Source of the DNA: Bacteroidales bacterium
GTDB taxonomy: Bacteria > Bacteroidota > Bacteroidia > Bacteroidales > Muribaculaceae
Reading direction: 5' to 3'
Assembly: GCA_029218425.1 (NCBI GenBank)
Contig: JAQXRH010000072.1
Location: forward strand, 43,294-107,293
Length of the DNA: 64,000 bases
The notes under the pieces were generated by a model. That model saw only the letters and a program-made list of their open reading frames with translations. It did no database searches and was not told the DNA's origin. Position numbers and translations under genes: made by a program. Shown piece by piece: positions 1 through 8,476 of this stretch (the first letter of the stretch is position 1; each line of letters begins with the position of its first letter).

Positions 1-1079
1 CCTTGAGCGGCGAGGATTACGAAGAATTGCGCGAGGCGAATTTGCCAAGAAGGGTGTAGGTGGTTTTCCGGTTCGTCCCATATCAAAGGGCGTTCGGGGC
101 TTACCATCTTGTTGTCGAGCAAAATTTGGAGCAGCCCGAGGCTTTTGACCCCCGACGCGACGTTGAGCGGGACGATGTCGTTGTCGCCTTGTCGGAACAT
201 GACGGCATGCCGGACGGTATCGTAGAAGAAAGTGCCGCCAGCAATTTGCGCTAAGGTGGAGGAAGAAATGGAGTCGCGCGCATACTGCATGTCGCAGCTA
301 TAACGCAGGGATTCAATTTTTTCCACGATGTCGGCGACGTGGGCGGGCAGCATCAATGCTGTGGCAGTGTTGTCGTTGTCGAAAAATTGGGCGCCCGACA
401 CTTTGCCGAGGATGTCGAGGAGGTGGAGATAAAGGGGGGACTCTATGTAGGTGACATCGCGCAGGAGCGACTTGCCGGAGCATGACGTTACGGCGACGTT
501 GTTGTGGTTGATGGAGTAGGCAAGCGACATATCGGCGGCCGTATCGGCAAACGAGACGCATGAGGGGCCGGCGGCATCGGATGATATGTTGCCGAGAAAT
601 TCGCTGCGAAGCAATCGGTTGAGTGCAACGGCAATGGCGTCGTTGGTGTCGGGCGGCAAAGCTATGTAAGCGGCAATTGCATCGATGTCGCGAGCGAGGA
701 GAGAGGCAATGTCGCGGTCGGCGACGGCCTCGAGGATGGGAGCGAAGTAATTACGCACGGCGCTTTCGGATGTCATGGCGCATAACTCGTTGATGAAATG
801 CGCGCGCGAAGCGGGCACAAATTCGTCGAAAGCGGGATTGTTGTCGGTGAGGCGCAATTTGAAAAGGCGGCTGAACACAGGGTCGGCAAGGTCGCCCACG
901 GCCTTTTTGCGGGAAGCCGCGATGTTGTTGCGCGATGACGCTATGGCTTTGAGGGTGGCGAAGATAGTTTTGCCTACGGTGCTTTTACCGGAACCGTTTT
1001 CGCCGGCAATCACGGCGAGCCCATTGATGGAGATGTCGGCCTGTCCTACGATGTTTAGTCCTGTAATGCTTATTTTCAT
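1..1079 (-). CDS. AAA family ATPase (ABC/SMC-like P-loop), 3' end outside the window
   Basis: Absent from the ORF track because it runs off the left edge. Reverse-strand translation from ATG at 1079: MKISITGLNIVGQADISINGLAVIAGENGSGKSTVGKTIFATLKAIASSR...; Walker A GENGSGKST, and near position 1 a Walker B-like LIWDEPENHLHPSWQ. Confidence 0.85.
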   Translation of the reverse strand, partial: MKISITGLNIVGQADISINGLAVIAGENGSGKSTVGKTIFATLKAIASSRNNIAASRKKAVGDLADPVFSRLFKLRLTDNNPAFDEFVPASRAHFINELCAMTSESAVRNYFAPILEAVADRDIASLLARDIDAIAAYIALPPDTNDAIAVALNRLLRSEFLGNISSDAAGPSCVSFADTAADMSLAYSINHNNVAVTSCSGKSLLRDVTYIESPLYLHLLDILGKVSGAQFFDNDNTATALMLPAHVADIVEKIESLRYSCDMQYARDSISSSTLAQIAGGTFFYDTVRHAVMFRQGDNDIVPLNVASGVKSLGLLQILLDNKMVSPERPLIWDEPENHLHPSWQIRLAQFFVILAAQ

Positions 1080-1356
1080 GGTTGCTGATATTGATATACA
1101 AATATAAGGAAAGGGATGGAGAAAATCAATAGCAAGAGCGACCGATACTCGCTGATGAGGAGAATTTTCCTATCATTGGCGATAAAAAGCCCACCTAATA
1201 AGCGCTTTTTCCGCTGGTGGAAAGGAAATGTATAAAAGGAGATTTGCCAAGCCTGTTACGAGGCTCGAAAAGGTGGGCCGATGAAAGAAAAATCATGATA
1301 TTAATGCAAAAAACAATCTAAAAAACTAATATCGGGTAAAAAATAGCTAAAAAATA

Positions 1357-1387
1357 TTGCTAATTAAAAACAAATAGCTAACTTTGC
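1357..1387 (+). promoter_or_regulatory. Bacteroidetes-type promoter for the pheA leader/operon (-33 TTG, 19-nt spacer, -7 TAACTTTG)
   Basis: TTG 1357-1359 and TAACTTTG 1379-1386 match the TTTG/TAnnTTTG consensus at 19 nt spacing. Confidence 0.6.
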
Positions 1388-1416
1388 AACATCAAAACCC
1401 AACAATTGATTAAATA

Positions 1417-1473
1417 ATGACTCGATTTAGCTCATATTATTCATTTTTTTATTTTTATTTTGACAAAAGATAA
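1417..1473 (+). CDS. Attenuator leader peptide MTRFSSYYSFFYFYFDKR (5 Phe + 4 Tyr of 18)
   Basis: Short ORF just after the promoter and before a mutually exclusive antiterminator/terminator pair and pheA. Confidence 0.8.
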   Translation: MTRFSSYYSFFYFYFDKR

Positions 1474-1478
1474 AAAGA

Positions 1479-1541
1479 GGGATTTTATGGCATAAGGCTT
1501 AATTGAACGTTTAGATGATTAACAAAAAAATATAAAATCCC
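1479..1541 (+). promoter_or_regulatory. Antiterminator: GGGATTTTAT (1479-1488) pairs perfectly with ATAAAATCCC (1532-1541)
   Basis: 10-bp exact complement. The 3' arm overlaps the 5' arm of the terminator at 1534-1561. Confidence 0.75.
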
Positions 1542-1566
1542 GTTGTAACAAGCGGGATTTTTTTTT
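1534..1566 (+). terminator. Attenuator terminator upstream of pheA
   Basis: AAAATCCCG (1534-1542) / CGGGATTTT (1553-1561) followed by a T run, 13 nt before the pheA ATG. Confidence 0.8.
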
Positions 1567-1578
1567 GAGCAAAAAAAT

Positions 1579-2424
1579 ATGAAACGTAGAGTGACAATAC
1601 AAGGTGTGGCTGGGTGCTACCACGATGCAGCGGCAAGGCTTTATTTCGCTGGCGAAGATATAGAGACGGTGCCATGCGACACGTTTAACGACATGTTTGA
1701 CGTGCTGTCGTCAGATGCTTCGATGTATGGCATATTAGCAATCGAAAATACCATAGCCGGGTCGTTGCTCCAAAACCATGAATTGTTGCGACAGAGCAAT
1801 TTGCGAGTCATAGGGGAGCAAAAGATGCGCATCACCCACATGCTTGCCGCCCTCCCTGGACAGTCAATCGACGAGCTTACTGAGGTCAATTCCCATCCCA
1901 TAGCGTTGATGCAGTGTGAAAACTATCTTCGCCGTCACCCCAATCTCAAGATGATTGAGAAATTTGATACGGCGGGGTCGGCCCGTGAGATAGCCGAGAA
2001 CAATCTTGTAGGGCATGCGGCAGTGTGCGGCGAATATGCCGCACAGCTTTACGGCTTGAATATCCTCGAACGTAGTATTGAAACCAACAAGCGCAATTTC
2101 ACACGTTTTCTCATCCTTGCCGACCCGTTGCAAGCCGACGAGGCAACCCGTAAAAACCCCATTGACAAGGCCTCATTGGTGTTCACTTTGCCGCACACCA
2201 ATGGCGCACTATCGAAAGTGTTGACCATATTCTCGTTCTACGATATGAACCTGTCGAAGATACAATCGTTGCCCATATTGGGCCGCGAGTGGGAATACCG
2301 TTTCTATGTCGATTTGACGTTTGACAACTATACTCGTTATCGCCAGGCTATTGATGCCGCCCGTCCGTTGACCAACGATTTCAAGATACTTGGTGAATAT
2401 GCCCATTGTGAAACCCAGCTGTGA
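1579..2424 (+). CDS. pheA: Prephenate dehydratase
   Basis: VTIQGVAGCYHDAAARLYF... with C-terminal ACT-like region (SLVFTLPHTNGALSKVLTIFSFYDMNLSKIQSLP); operon context. Confidence 0.92.
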   Translation: MKRRVTIQGVAGCYHDAAARLYFAGEDIETVPCDTFNDMFDVLSSDASMYGILAIENTIAGSLLQNHELLRQSNLRVIGEQKMRITHMLAALPGQSIDELTEVNSHPIALMQCENYLRRHPNLKMIEKFDTAGSAREIAENNLVGHAAVCGEYAAQLYGLNILERSIETNKRNFTRFLILADPLQADEATRKNPIDKASLVFTLPHTNGALSKVLTIFSFYDMNLSKIQSLPILGREWEYRFYVDLTFDNYTRYRQAIDAARPLTNDFKILGEYAHCETQL

Positions 2425-3608
2425 TTAAATACAAAAATATGATACCATCCGACATACGCCCGGCATCGCGTGTAGATGCCATAGAAGAATACTATTTTTC
2501 GCGAAAGCTAAAAGAGGTGGCAGCGCTTAATGCTGCCGGCGCCGACATCATATCGCTCGGTATCGGCGGCCCCGACCGCATGCCGCATGCCGATGTGATA
2601 TCCACATTGGCAACTGAAGCGGCCACACCCGGCAATCACTCCTACCAGCCATATACCGGTATCCCGGCATTACGCAAAGCCTATGCCGATTGGTATCACC
2701 GTTACTATGGCGTAGACCTAAATCCCGATAATGAGATATTGCCGCTTATAGGTTCGAAAGAGGGTGTGCTGCACATCTCGCTGGCATTTCTCAATCCCGG
2801 CGATGGCGTCCTGGTGCCCAACCCCGGTTATCCCACCTATTCATCGGTGAGCAAACTCGTGGGCGCCCGTATCATCAGCTACGACCTTGATGAAAACCAC
2901 GGGTGGCAACCCGACTTCGACGCATTGGAAAATACCGACCTTAGCGGGGTCAAGCTGATGTGGGTCAACTATCCCAATATGCCCACCGGAGCCCGTGCGT
3001 CGGCAGCCCTTTATGAACGACTTGTCGACTTCGGACGCCGCCATTCCATCGTCATTGTCAACGACAACCCTTATAGCTTCATTCTCAACGATAATCCACA
3101 GTCGATATTGTCGGTGCCCGGGGCAAAGGATACTGTCATAGAGATGAATTCGTTAAGCAAGAGCCACAATATGGCAGGTTGGCGATTGGGCATGGCAGCT
3201 TCCAACCCCACCTTTATCAACTGGGTGCTCAAGGTGAAATCCAATATTGACTCCGGGCAGTTCAAGCCAGTTATGCTTGCTGCTGCCAAGGCGTTGAGCT
3301 TGGGCGATGACTGGTATGCCGAAGTCAACAAGGTATACGCCGAGCGGCGCAAGGTGGCCGAACAGATTATGCAGGCCCTTGGTTGCTCATTCGATCCGTC
3401 GCAGCAAGGCCTCTTTGTGTGGGGCAAGATACCGGCCGAAGCATTGTCGGCTGAAGCCGTTGCCGACAAGGTGCTCTCCGATGCGCGCGTCTTTATTACT
3501 CCCGGATTTATATTCGGGTCGAATGGTGAGCGATACATACGAGTGTCGCTATGCACTCCTGTCGAGCGCATGAAAGAGGCCCTTGAACGTATTAAAAACA
3601 TGAAATAA
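2421..3608 (+). CDS. PLP-dependent aminotransferase class I/II (probable aromatic aminotransferase); start may be ATG at 2439
   Basis: Fold type I motifs: NPGYPTYSS, NYPNMPTGA, and SLSKSHNMAGWRLG containing the PLP lysine; overlaps the pheA stop. Confidence 0.88.
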   Translation: MIKYKNMIPSDIRPASRVDAIEEYYFSRKLKEVAALNAAGADIISLGIGGPDRMPHADVISTLATEAATPGNHSYQPYTGIPALRKAYADWYHRYYGVDLNPDNEILPLIGSKEGVLHISLAFLNPGDGVLVPNPGYPTYSSVSKLVGARIISYDLDENHGWQPDFDALENTDLSGVKLMWVNYPNMPTGARASAALYERLVDFGRRHSIVIVNDNPYSFILNDNPQSILSVPGAKDTVIEMNSLSKSHNMAGWRLGMAASNPTFINWVLKVKSNIDSGQFKPVMLAAAKALSLGDDWYAEVNKVYAERRKVAEQIMQALGCSFDPSQQGLFVWGKIPAEALSAEAVADKVLSDARVFITPGFIFGSNGERYIRVSLCTPVERMKEALERIKNMK

Positions 3609-3630
3609 TACAAATAAACTATATAAAACG

Positions 3631-4704
3631 ATGAAAGATTTACAACCTATAAGATTGGACGGCATTGATGCCAATGCCCCGATGATTATAGCCGGACCAT
3701 GCTCAGCCGAGACACGCGAGCAAGTGTTGGACACAGCACGCCAATTGGCAGCCAATGGTATTAAGATATTTAGAGCCGGGATATGGAAGCCGCGCACCAA
3801 GCCGGGCGGTTTTGAAGGCGTAGGCGTGGAAGGCCTCGAATGGCTTAAAGAAGTGAAGGCTGAGACCGGCATGTACACCGCTACCGAAGTGGCCACTAAG
3901 CAGCATGTCGAAGCCGCCCTTGCCGCAGGTGTCGACATACTATGGATAGGTGCGCGCACCTCAGCCAACCCGTTCGCAATGCAGGAGATAGCCGATGCTC
4001 TCGCCGAATCGGGCGCCGATGTGCCGGTATTGGTGAAAAATCCGGTAAATCCCGACCTTGAGCTGTGGATTGGAGCTATGGAGCGTATCTACAATGCCGG
4101 CATACGTCGCATCGGTGCGATACATCGTGGCTTCAGCGCCTACGGCAAGCACCTCTACCGCAACCTCCCTCAATGGCACATACCCATCGAGTTGCGTCGT
4201 CGCCTCCCCGAAATACCTATCTTCAGCGACCCGTCGCATATCGGTGGTAAGCGCGAACTTGTAGCGCCCTTGGCCCAGCAAGCTCTTGACATGGGCTTCG
4301 ACGGACTTATCATTGAAAGCCATTGCGACCCCGATTGCGCTTGGAGCGATAAAGCTCAGCAAGTCAACCCAGATGTGCTCAACTTCATCCTCAACACCCT
4401 CGTAATACGCGATGCCAAGACTTCAACCGAAAGCCTCACACTGCTTCGCCAGCAAATCGACCAGATAGACAACGAGATACTTGAAAGCCTGAACAAACGT
4501 ATGCGAGTGTCGCGCGAAATCGGCCAATACAAGAAGGAACACCGCATGCCCGTGCTACAGGCCGGCCGTTACGACTCTATCATGAAATCGCGTGTCAAGC
4601 TCGCCACTGAGATGGGCATGTCGGCCGAGTTTATGACTTCGGTGCTGTCGGCCATCCATGAAGAATCGGTTCGTCAGCAGATTGAAATCCTCAACCGCCG
4701 TTAA
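3631..4704 (+). CDS. Bifunctional 3-deoxy-7-phosphoheptulonate synthase / chorismate mutase
   Basis: N-terminal DAHP synthase (IIAGPCSAETREQ...FRAGIWKPRTKPGGFEG) and C-terminal AroQ-like mutase (LRQQIDQIDNEILESLNKRMRVSREIGQYK). Confidence 0.93.
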   Translation: MKDLQPIRLDGIDANAPMIIAGPCSAETREQVLDTARQLAANGIKIFRAGIWKPRTKPGGFEGVGVEGLEWLKEVKAETGMYTATEVATKQHVEAALAAGVDILWIGARTSANPFAMQEIADALAESGADVPVLVKNPVNPDLELWIGAMERIYNAGIRRIGAIHRGFSAYGKHLYRNLPQWHIPIELRRRLPEIPIFSDPSHIGGKRELVAPLAQQALDMGFDGLIIESHCDPDCAWSDKAQQVNPDVLNFILNTLVIRDAKTSTESLTLLRQQIDQIDNEILESLNKRMRVSREIGQYKKEHRMPVLQAGRYDSIMKSRVKLATEMGMSAEFMTSVLSAIHEESVRQQIEILNRR

Positions 4705-4718
4705 TCATTAGCCCAGAT

Positions 4719-5492
4719 ATGAAAATACTGATATTGGGAGCCGGGAAGATGGGCTCATTTTTCTCCGATGTGCTCTCGCGCGACCACCAGGTGGCTATCT
4801 ATGATGTCGACCCCGAACGTTTGCGCTTCACATTCAATGTGCTACGTTTCACCACCCTCGACGAAATCAAAGAATTTGCCCCCGAACTCGTCATCAATGC
4901 AGCTACGGTGAAATATACGTTGTCGGCATTTGAATCGGTGATGCCGGCCCTGCCTTCCACCGCTATTCTCAGCGATATAGCTTCGGTAAAAACCGGACTG
5001 CCTGAGTTTTATGCTTCTTGCGGGCATCCGTTTGTGTCGACCCACCCCATGTTTGGCCCCACTTTCGCCTCCTTGAGCAACCTTGCCAACGAGAATGCCA
5101 TCATCATTACCGAAAGTGACCACCTCGGGAAAACATTCTTCCGCGACCTCTACAATTCGCTTCATCTTCACATTGAAGAATACAGCTTTGAAGAGCACGA
5201 CCTCACCATCGCCTACTCATTGTCGATACCTTTCGCGTCGACTTTGGTGTTTGCCGGAGTGATGGAACACCAGGACGCTCCCGGCACTACGTTCAAGCGC
5301 CACATGGCAATAGCTCGCGGACTGATGTCGGAGGACGATTATCTTCTCAGTGAAATACTCTTCAACCCTAATACTCCGGCTCAGCTCGCAAAGATTCAGG
5401 ACAAGCTTGCCCAGCTGCAGCAGATTGTGGCCAATCGCGACTCTAAAGCTATGGCGCAATTCCTCCACGACACTCGCGAGAGGTTGAAGTAG
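4719..5492 (+). CDS. tyrA: Prephenate dehydrogenase
   Basis: ILILGAGKMGSFFSDVLSRDHQVAIYDVD Rossmann motif, STHPMFGPT; last gene of the aromatic operon. Confidence 0.88.
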   Translation: MKILILGAGKMGSFFSDVLSRDHQVAIYDVDPERLRFTFNVLRFTTLDEIKEFAPELVINAATVKYTLSAFESVMPALPSTAILSDIASVKTGLPEFYASCGHPFVSTHPMFGPTFASLSNLANENAIIITESDHLGKTFFRDLYNSLHLHIEEYSFEEHDLTIAYSLSIPFASTLVFAGVMEHQDAPGTTFKRHMAIARGLMSEDDYLLSEILFNPNTPAQLAKIQDKLAQLQQIVANRDSKAMAQFLHDTRERLK

Positions 5493-5534
5493 TAGCGTCG
5501 CGGCATATTCGTCATTGCGATATCTCATAAGCAT

Positions 5535-5568
5535 AACGCCGGTGTATCAATGCTGATATGCCGGCGTT
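5535..5568 (+). terminator. Hairpin downstream of tyrA
   Basis: AACGCCGG-TG-TATCA / TGATA-TG-CCGGCGTT, 15-bp stem including two wobbles, ATGC loop. Confidence 0.5.
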
Positions 5569-5638
5569 GCCGTATGTTCTAATACATAGGAGATTGACCG
5601 GCTTCAGCATGACGATAATGTGGGCGGAGAGGAGCGAA

Positions 5639-5676
5639 AAAAGCCGACTCGATTTTGGATAATCAAGTCGGCTTTT
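5639..5676. terminator. Bidirectional terminator between tyrA (+) and the OmpA-family gene (-)
   Basis: AAAAGCCGACT ... AGTCGGCTTTT stem with A/T flanks. Confidence 0.7.
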
Positions 5677-5743
5677 CCGATTGTATGCGTATGCTTTCTT
5701 TACAGGATGCAGTGGGCATCCGTTTAAGCGATAATCCTGTGGA

Positions 5744-6445
5744 TTACTGCAATGTGCCGGCGTTGGCTTTGTCGATCATTGCCTGGTTGGCAGTGATGTA
5801 GATTTCAACGCGGCGGTTTTGTGCGCGACCTTCAGCGGTGGCGTTTGATGCGACATAGTCCTGCATCGGCAAACCTTCGGCGTAAAGGCGGTAGGATGCC
5901 ACGCCCGAGTTGAGCAGATAAGTGCGAACGGCTTCGGCGCGACCAGTAGATACGCGTTGGTTTACCTCAAGGCCGCCGGTGTTGTCGGTGAACCCGTAGA
6001 TTTGCACGTCGGTGTCGGGGTTGGAGTTGAGCGACTGTGCGAAGCGAGTGAGTTCGGCCTTAGCCGACGAGCTGAGCGATGTGCCATTTGTGGGGAAGAG
6101 GATGCCGCCGTTGAAAGTCACCTTGATGGCGCGGAGACCGTTCTGGTCGGTAGTTTCCTCTACGGTTGCTGCTTGAGCGAGTTCTTCTTCAAGCTGCTTC
6201 TGCTGCTTGTCCATCTTGTTGCCGATGAGGGCACCTGCGCCGGTTCCAACTGCAGCACCGATACTGGCACCGATGGCAGCACCTTTGCCGCCGCCAATGA
6301 TAGCACCCAAAGCTGCGCCTATTCCGGCACCGCTACCGCCACCTATCAAGGCGCCTTTGCCGGTGTTGCTCATTGATGAACAGCCTATCTGCACCAACAT
6401 GCAACCAGTCAGCGCAAAAATCGTTGTAATTTTCAAAAGTTTCAT
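5744..6445 (-). CDS. OmpA-family lipoprotein with glycine-zipper segment
   Basis: Lipobox LVQIGCSS; GGGSGAGIGAALGAIIGGGKGAAIGA glycine zipper; OmpA-like YGFTDNTGGLEVNQRVSTGRAEAVRTYL and AQNRRVEIYI. Confidence 0.9.
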   Translation of the reverse strand: MKLLKITTIFALTGCMLVQIGCSSMSNTGKGALIGGGSGAGIGAALGAIIGGGKGAAIGASIGAAVGTGAGALIGNKMDKQQKQLEEELAQAATVEETTDQNGLRAIKVTFNGGILFPTNGTSLSSSAKAELTRFAQSLNSNPDTDVQIYGFTDNTGGLEVNQRVSTGRAEAVRTYLLNSGVASYRLYAEGLPMQDYVASNATAEGRAQNRRVEIYITANQAMIDKANAGTLQ

Positions 6446-6732
6446 TGTGGTAAATAATTAAATTGTTATTTGTTTCAATTTTTTGCAAAGTTAAAAAACT
6501 AAATGGTTTTATTCTACTTTTTATCAAATTTTTGCAATATTTATTCACATTTTCCAATTGTCGAATAATCATTGGCGGGAGCCAATATTGATAGTTATAC
6601 AATTTTTTTTGGCAATTTGTTTTTGACAGTTTGGTAAAAATGCCTAAATTTGGGGTATAAATTTGACAAATTGAACTGTGTTCTTTGCCGCAGCGATAAG
6701 ATTCTGATAGTTAACCTGATTAGTATTTCAAG

Positions 6733-7653
6733 ATGGCTCAGTCAATAACGGGAAGCGAGCGTAAATCATCGACAATGTTATTCCACTTAGCGGCATTGTT
6801 CGTGATAGCAGTGTGGGGCACGTCGTTTGTGTCAACTAAGGTGTTGCTCGATGCCGGATTGCATGCCGTGGAAATCTACATTTATCGTTTTTTTGTGGCC
6901 TATCTCATTGTGCTGGCTGTGTGTCATAAGAGGTTGTGGTCCAATTCGCTGGTTGATGAATTGCTCTTTGCCGTGTGCGGATTGTGCGGCGGGTCAATCT
7001 ATTTTATTGCTGAGAATACGGCCCTTAATTACACGTTGACTTCCAATGTGTCGCTGATTACCACCCTTTCGCCATTGCTCACTACGCTGCTCATAGGCGC
7101 AATCTATAAGAATGAGCGCCCCGGAGCATGGATCTACGTCGGTTCGGTGGTGGCCATAGTGGGTGTGGCGTGCATAATATTCAAGTCGGGATTTCATCTT
7201 GAGGTCATGCCGTTGGGCGATTTGTTGGCCCTATCGGCAGCCTTTTCATGGGCCATATATAGCATTGTGCTTCGAAAGGTCAATGCCAACTATTCTGCGC
7301 TGTTCATCACCCGCAAGACGTTTTTCTACGGCTTGCTTACTGCGTTGCCTTTCATGGCATTCGAGCCTGAGATTGCTCCGTTGTCGGCATTGGGCGAGCC
7401 TATAGTGCTCTTAAACTTGCTCTTCCTTAGCCTCACGGCATCGCTTATTGCCTATGTCATCTGGTCGCAGACGGTGAAACGCCTCGGTGCGATTAAGGCG
7501 TCAAACTACCTGTATTTCCAGCCGGTAGTTACCATGATAGTTTCGGCTATTATGCTCCCCGACGACCCGCTTACGCTCGTAGGGTGCTTAGGATGCGTAT
7601 TGATTATCGGCGGTGTGTGGTTCGGCGATTTCATGACGCGGAAGAGAGGGTAG
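6733..7653 (+). CDS. DMT-superfamily (EamA) transporter
   Basis: About ten hydrophobic segments in two EamA-like halves. Confidence 0.85.
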   Translation: MAQSITGSERKSSTMLFHLAALFVIAVWGTSFVSTKVLLDAGLHAVEIYIYRFFVAYLIVLAVCHKRLWSNSLVDELLFAVCGLCGGSIYFIAENTALNYTLTSNVSLITTLSPLLTTLLIGAIYKNERPGAWIYVGSVVAIVGVACIIFKSGFHLEVMPLGDLLALSAAFSWAIYSIVLRKVNANYSALFITRKTFFYGLLTALPFMAFEPEIAPLSALGEPIVLLNLLFLSLTASLIAYVIWSQTVKRLGAIKASNYLYFQPVVTMIVSAIMLPDDPLTLVGCLGCVLIIGGVWFGDFMTRKRG

Positions 7654-7734
7654 TGGTTGCGCTGCTTCTCGGTATGCGGCGCTGCCCCTTGGCATGTCGC
7701 GTTGCTTCTCGGTATGCGGCGCAACTCTGTGGCG

Positions 7735-8301
7735 TCAATCCTCCTCCATCATATATTCAGCCTCCGATTTCACCATAGTGGCAAGCGACTTGGTCAATGG
7801 CGACGCTTTGGCTAATTCGTTTTCGGCCATTGCAACTGCTTTTGGAGCGTCGACTTTCGACCCTATAAGTGGCAGCATGAGTCGCAACGCTGCGTATCTC
7901 ATCAATGGAGATTCGTCGGCATAAAGCGCATCTACAATGGCCCCGGCATCGTCCCTCTTTTTTAGAAGCGCATGGCATACCATATCAGCGACTTCGGTGT
8001 CGGGTATCTCGCCGCACAATTTCAATGCCTGCGCATAGCTGAAATCGTCCTGGCGCCACAGCATCGGAGCCAGGAGCATGCTCTCGCGCGTAGTGCGATT
8101 GCGCCACAATTCAGCCGCCAATGAGGTATCATGCCCGTACTCCTGCGCTATCTCTTTCAACTGTATGATATTCAGCCCGAAAATGATGCGGAAACTTGAC
8201 CCGGCGCGCCGCATCTGATCGGCAAGAAGCCCATTGCGCATTGCGAAAAAACGGCGCTTTACTGTCTGCATTTTGTTGAATTGTGATGTCATGTCCTTCA
8301 A
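7735..8301 (-). CDS. DNA alkylation repair (AlkD-like, HEAT-repeat) family protein
   Basis: Helical repeats with IIQLKEIAQEYGHDTSLAAELWRNRTTRESMLLAPML resembling AlkD-type proteins. Confidence 0.6.
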   Translation of the reverse strand: MKDMTSQFNKMQTVKRRFFAMRNGLLADQMRRAGSSFRIIFGLNIIQLKEIAQEYGHDTSLAAELWRNRTTRESMLLAPMLWRQDDFSYAQALKLCGEIPDTEVADMVCHALLKKRDDAGAIVDALYADESPLMRYAALRLMLPLIGSKVDAPKAVAMAENELAKASPLTKSLATMVKSEAEYMMEED

Positions 8302-8476
8302 ATTTCCACAAAATTAGTAATTATTATATTATCAAACTAAGAGCCATTGGTGAAAAATATTTATCTTTGTAAATTAATGCCAATAATCTATGGGCTGAAT
8401 GCCATTCTGAAGTGCACCCCTTGGTTACGGTTTTCAACATCAGTATGGCTTGTAAAACAATGATAATTAAAGAAAT

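Noticed and set aside
775-1107. 110-aa + strand ORF near the left end
   Set aside because: Antisense to the AAA ATPase, whose minus-strand frame has intact Walker motifs.
1189-1278. SRP RNA, 6S RNA or a known riboswitch at this position
   Set aside because: No GGAAGCAGCC-type SRP core or familiar riboswitch core motifs on either strand, so left as an unclassified candidate.
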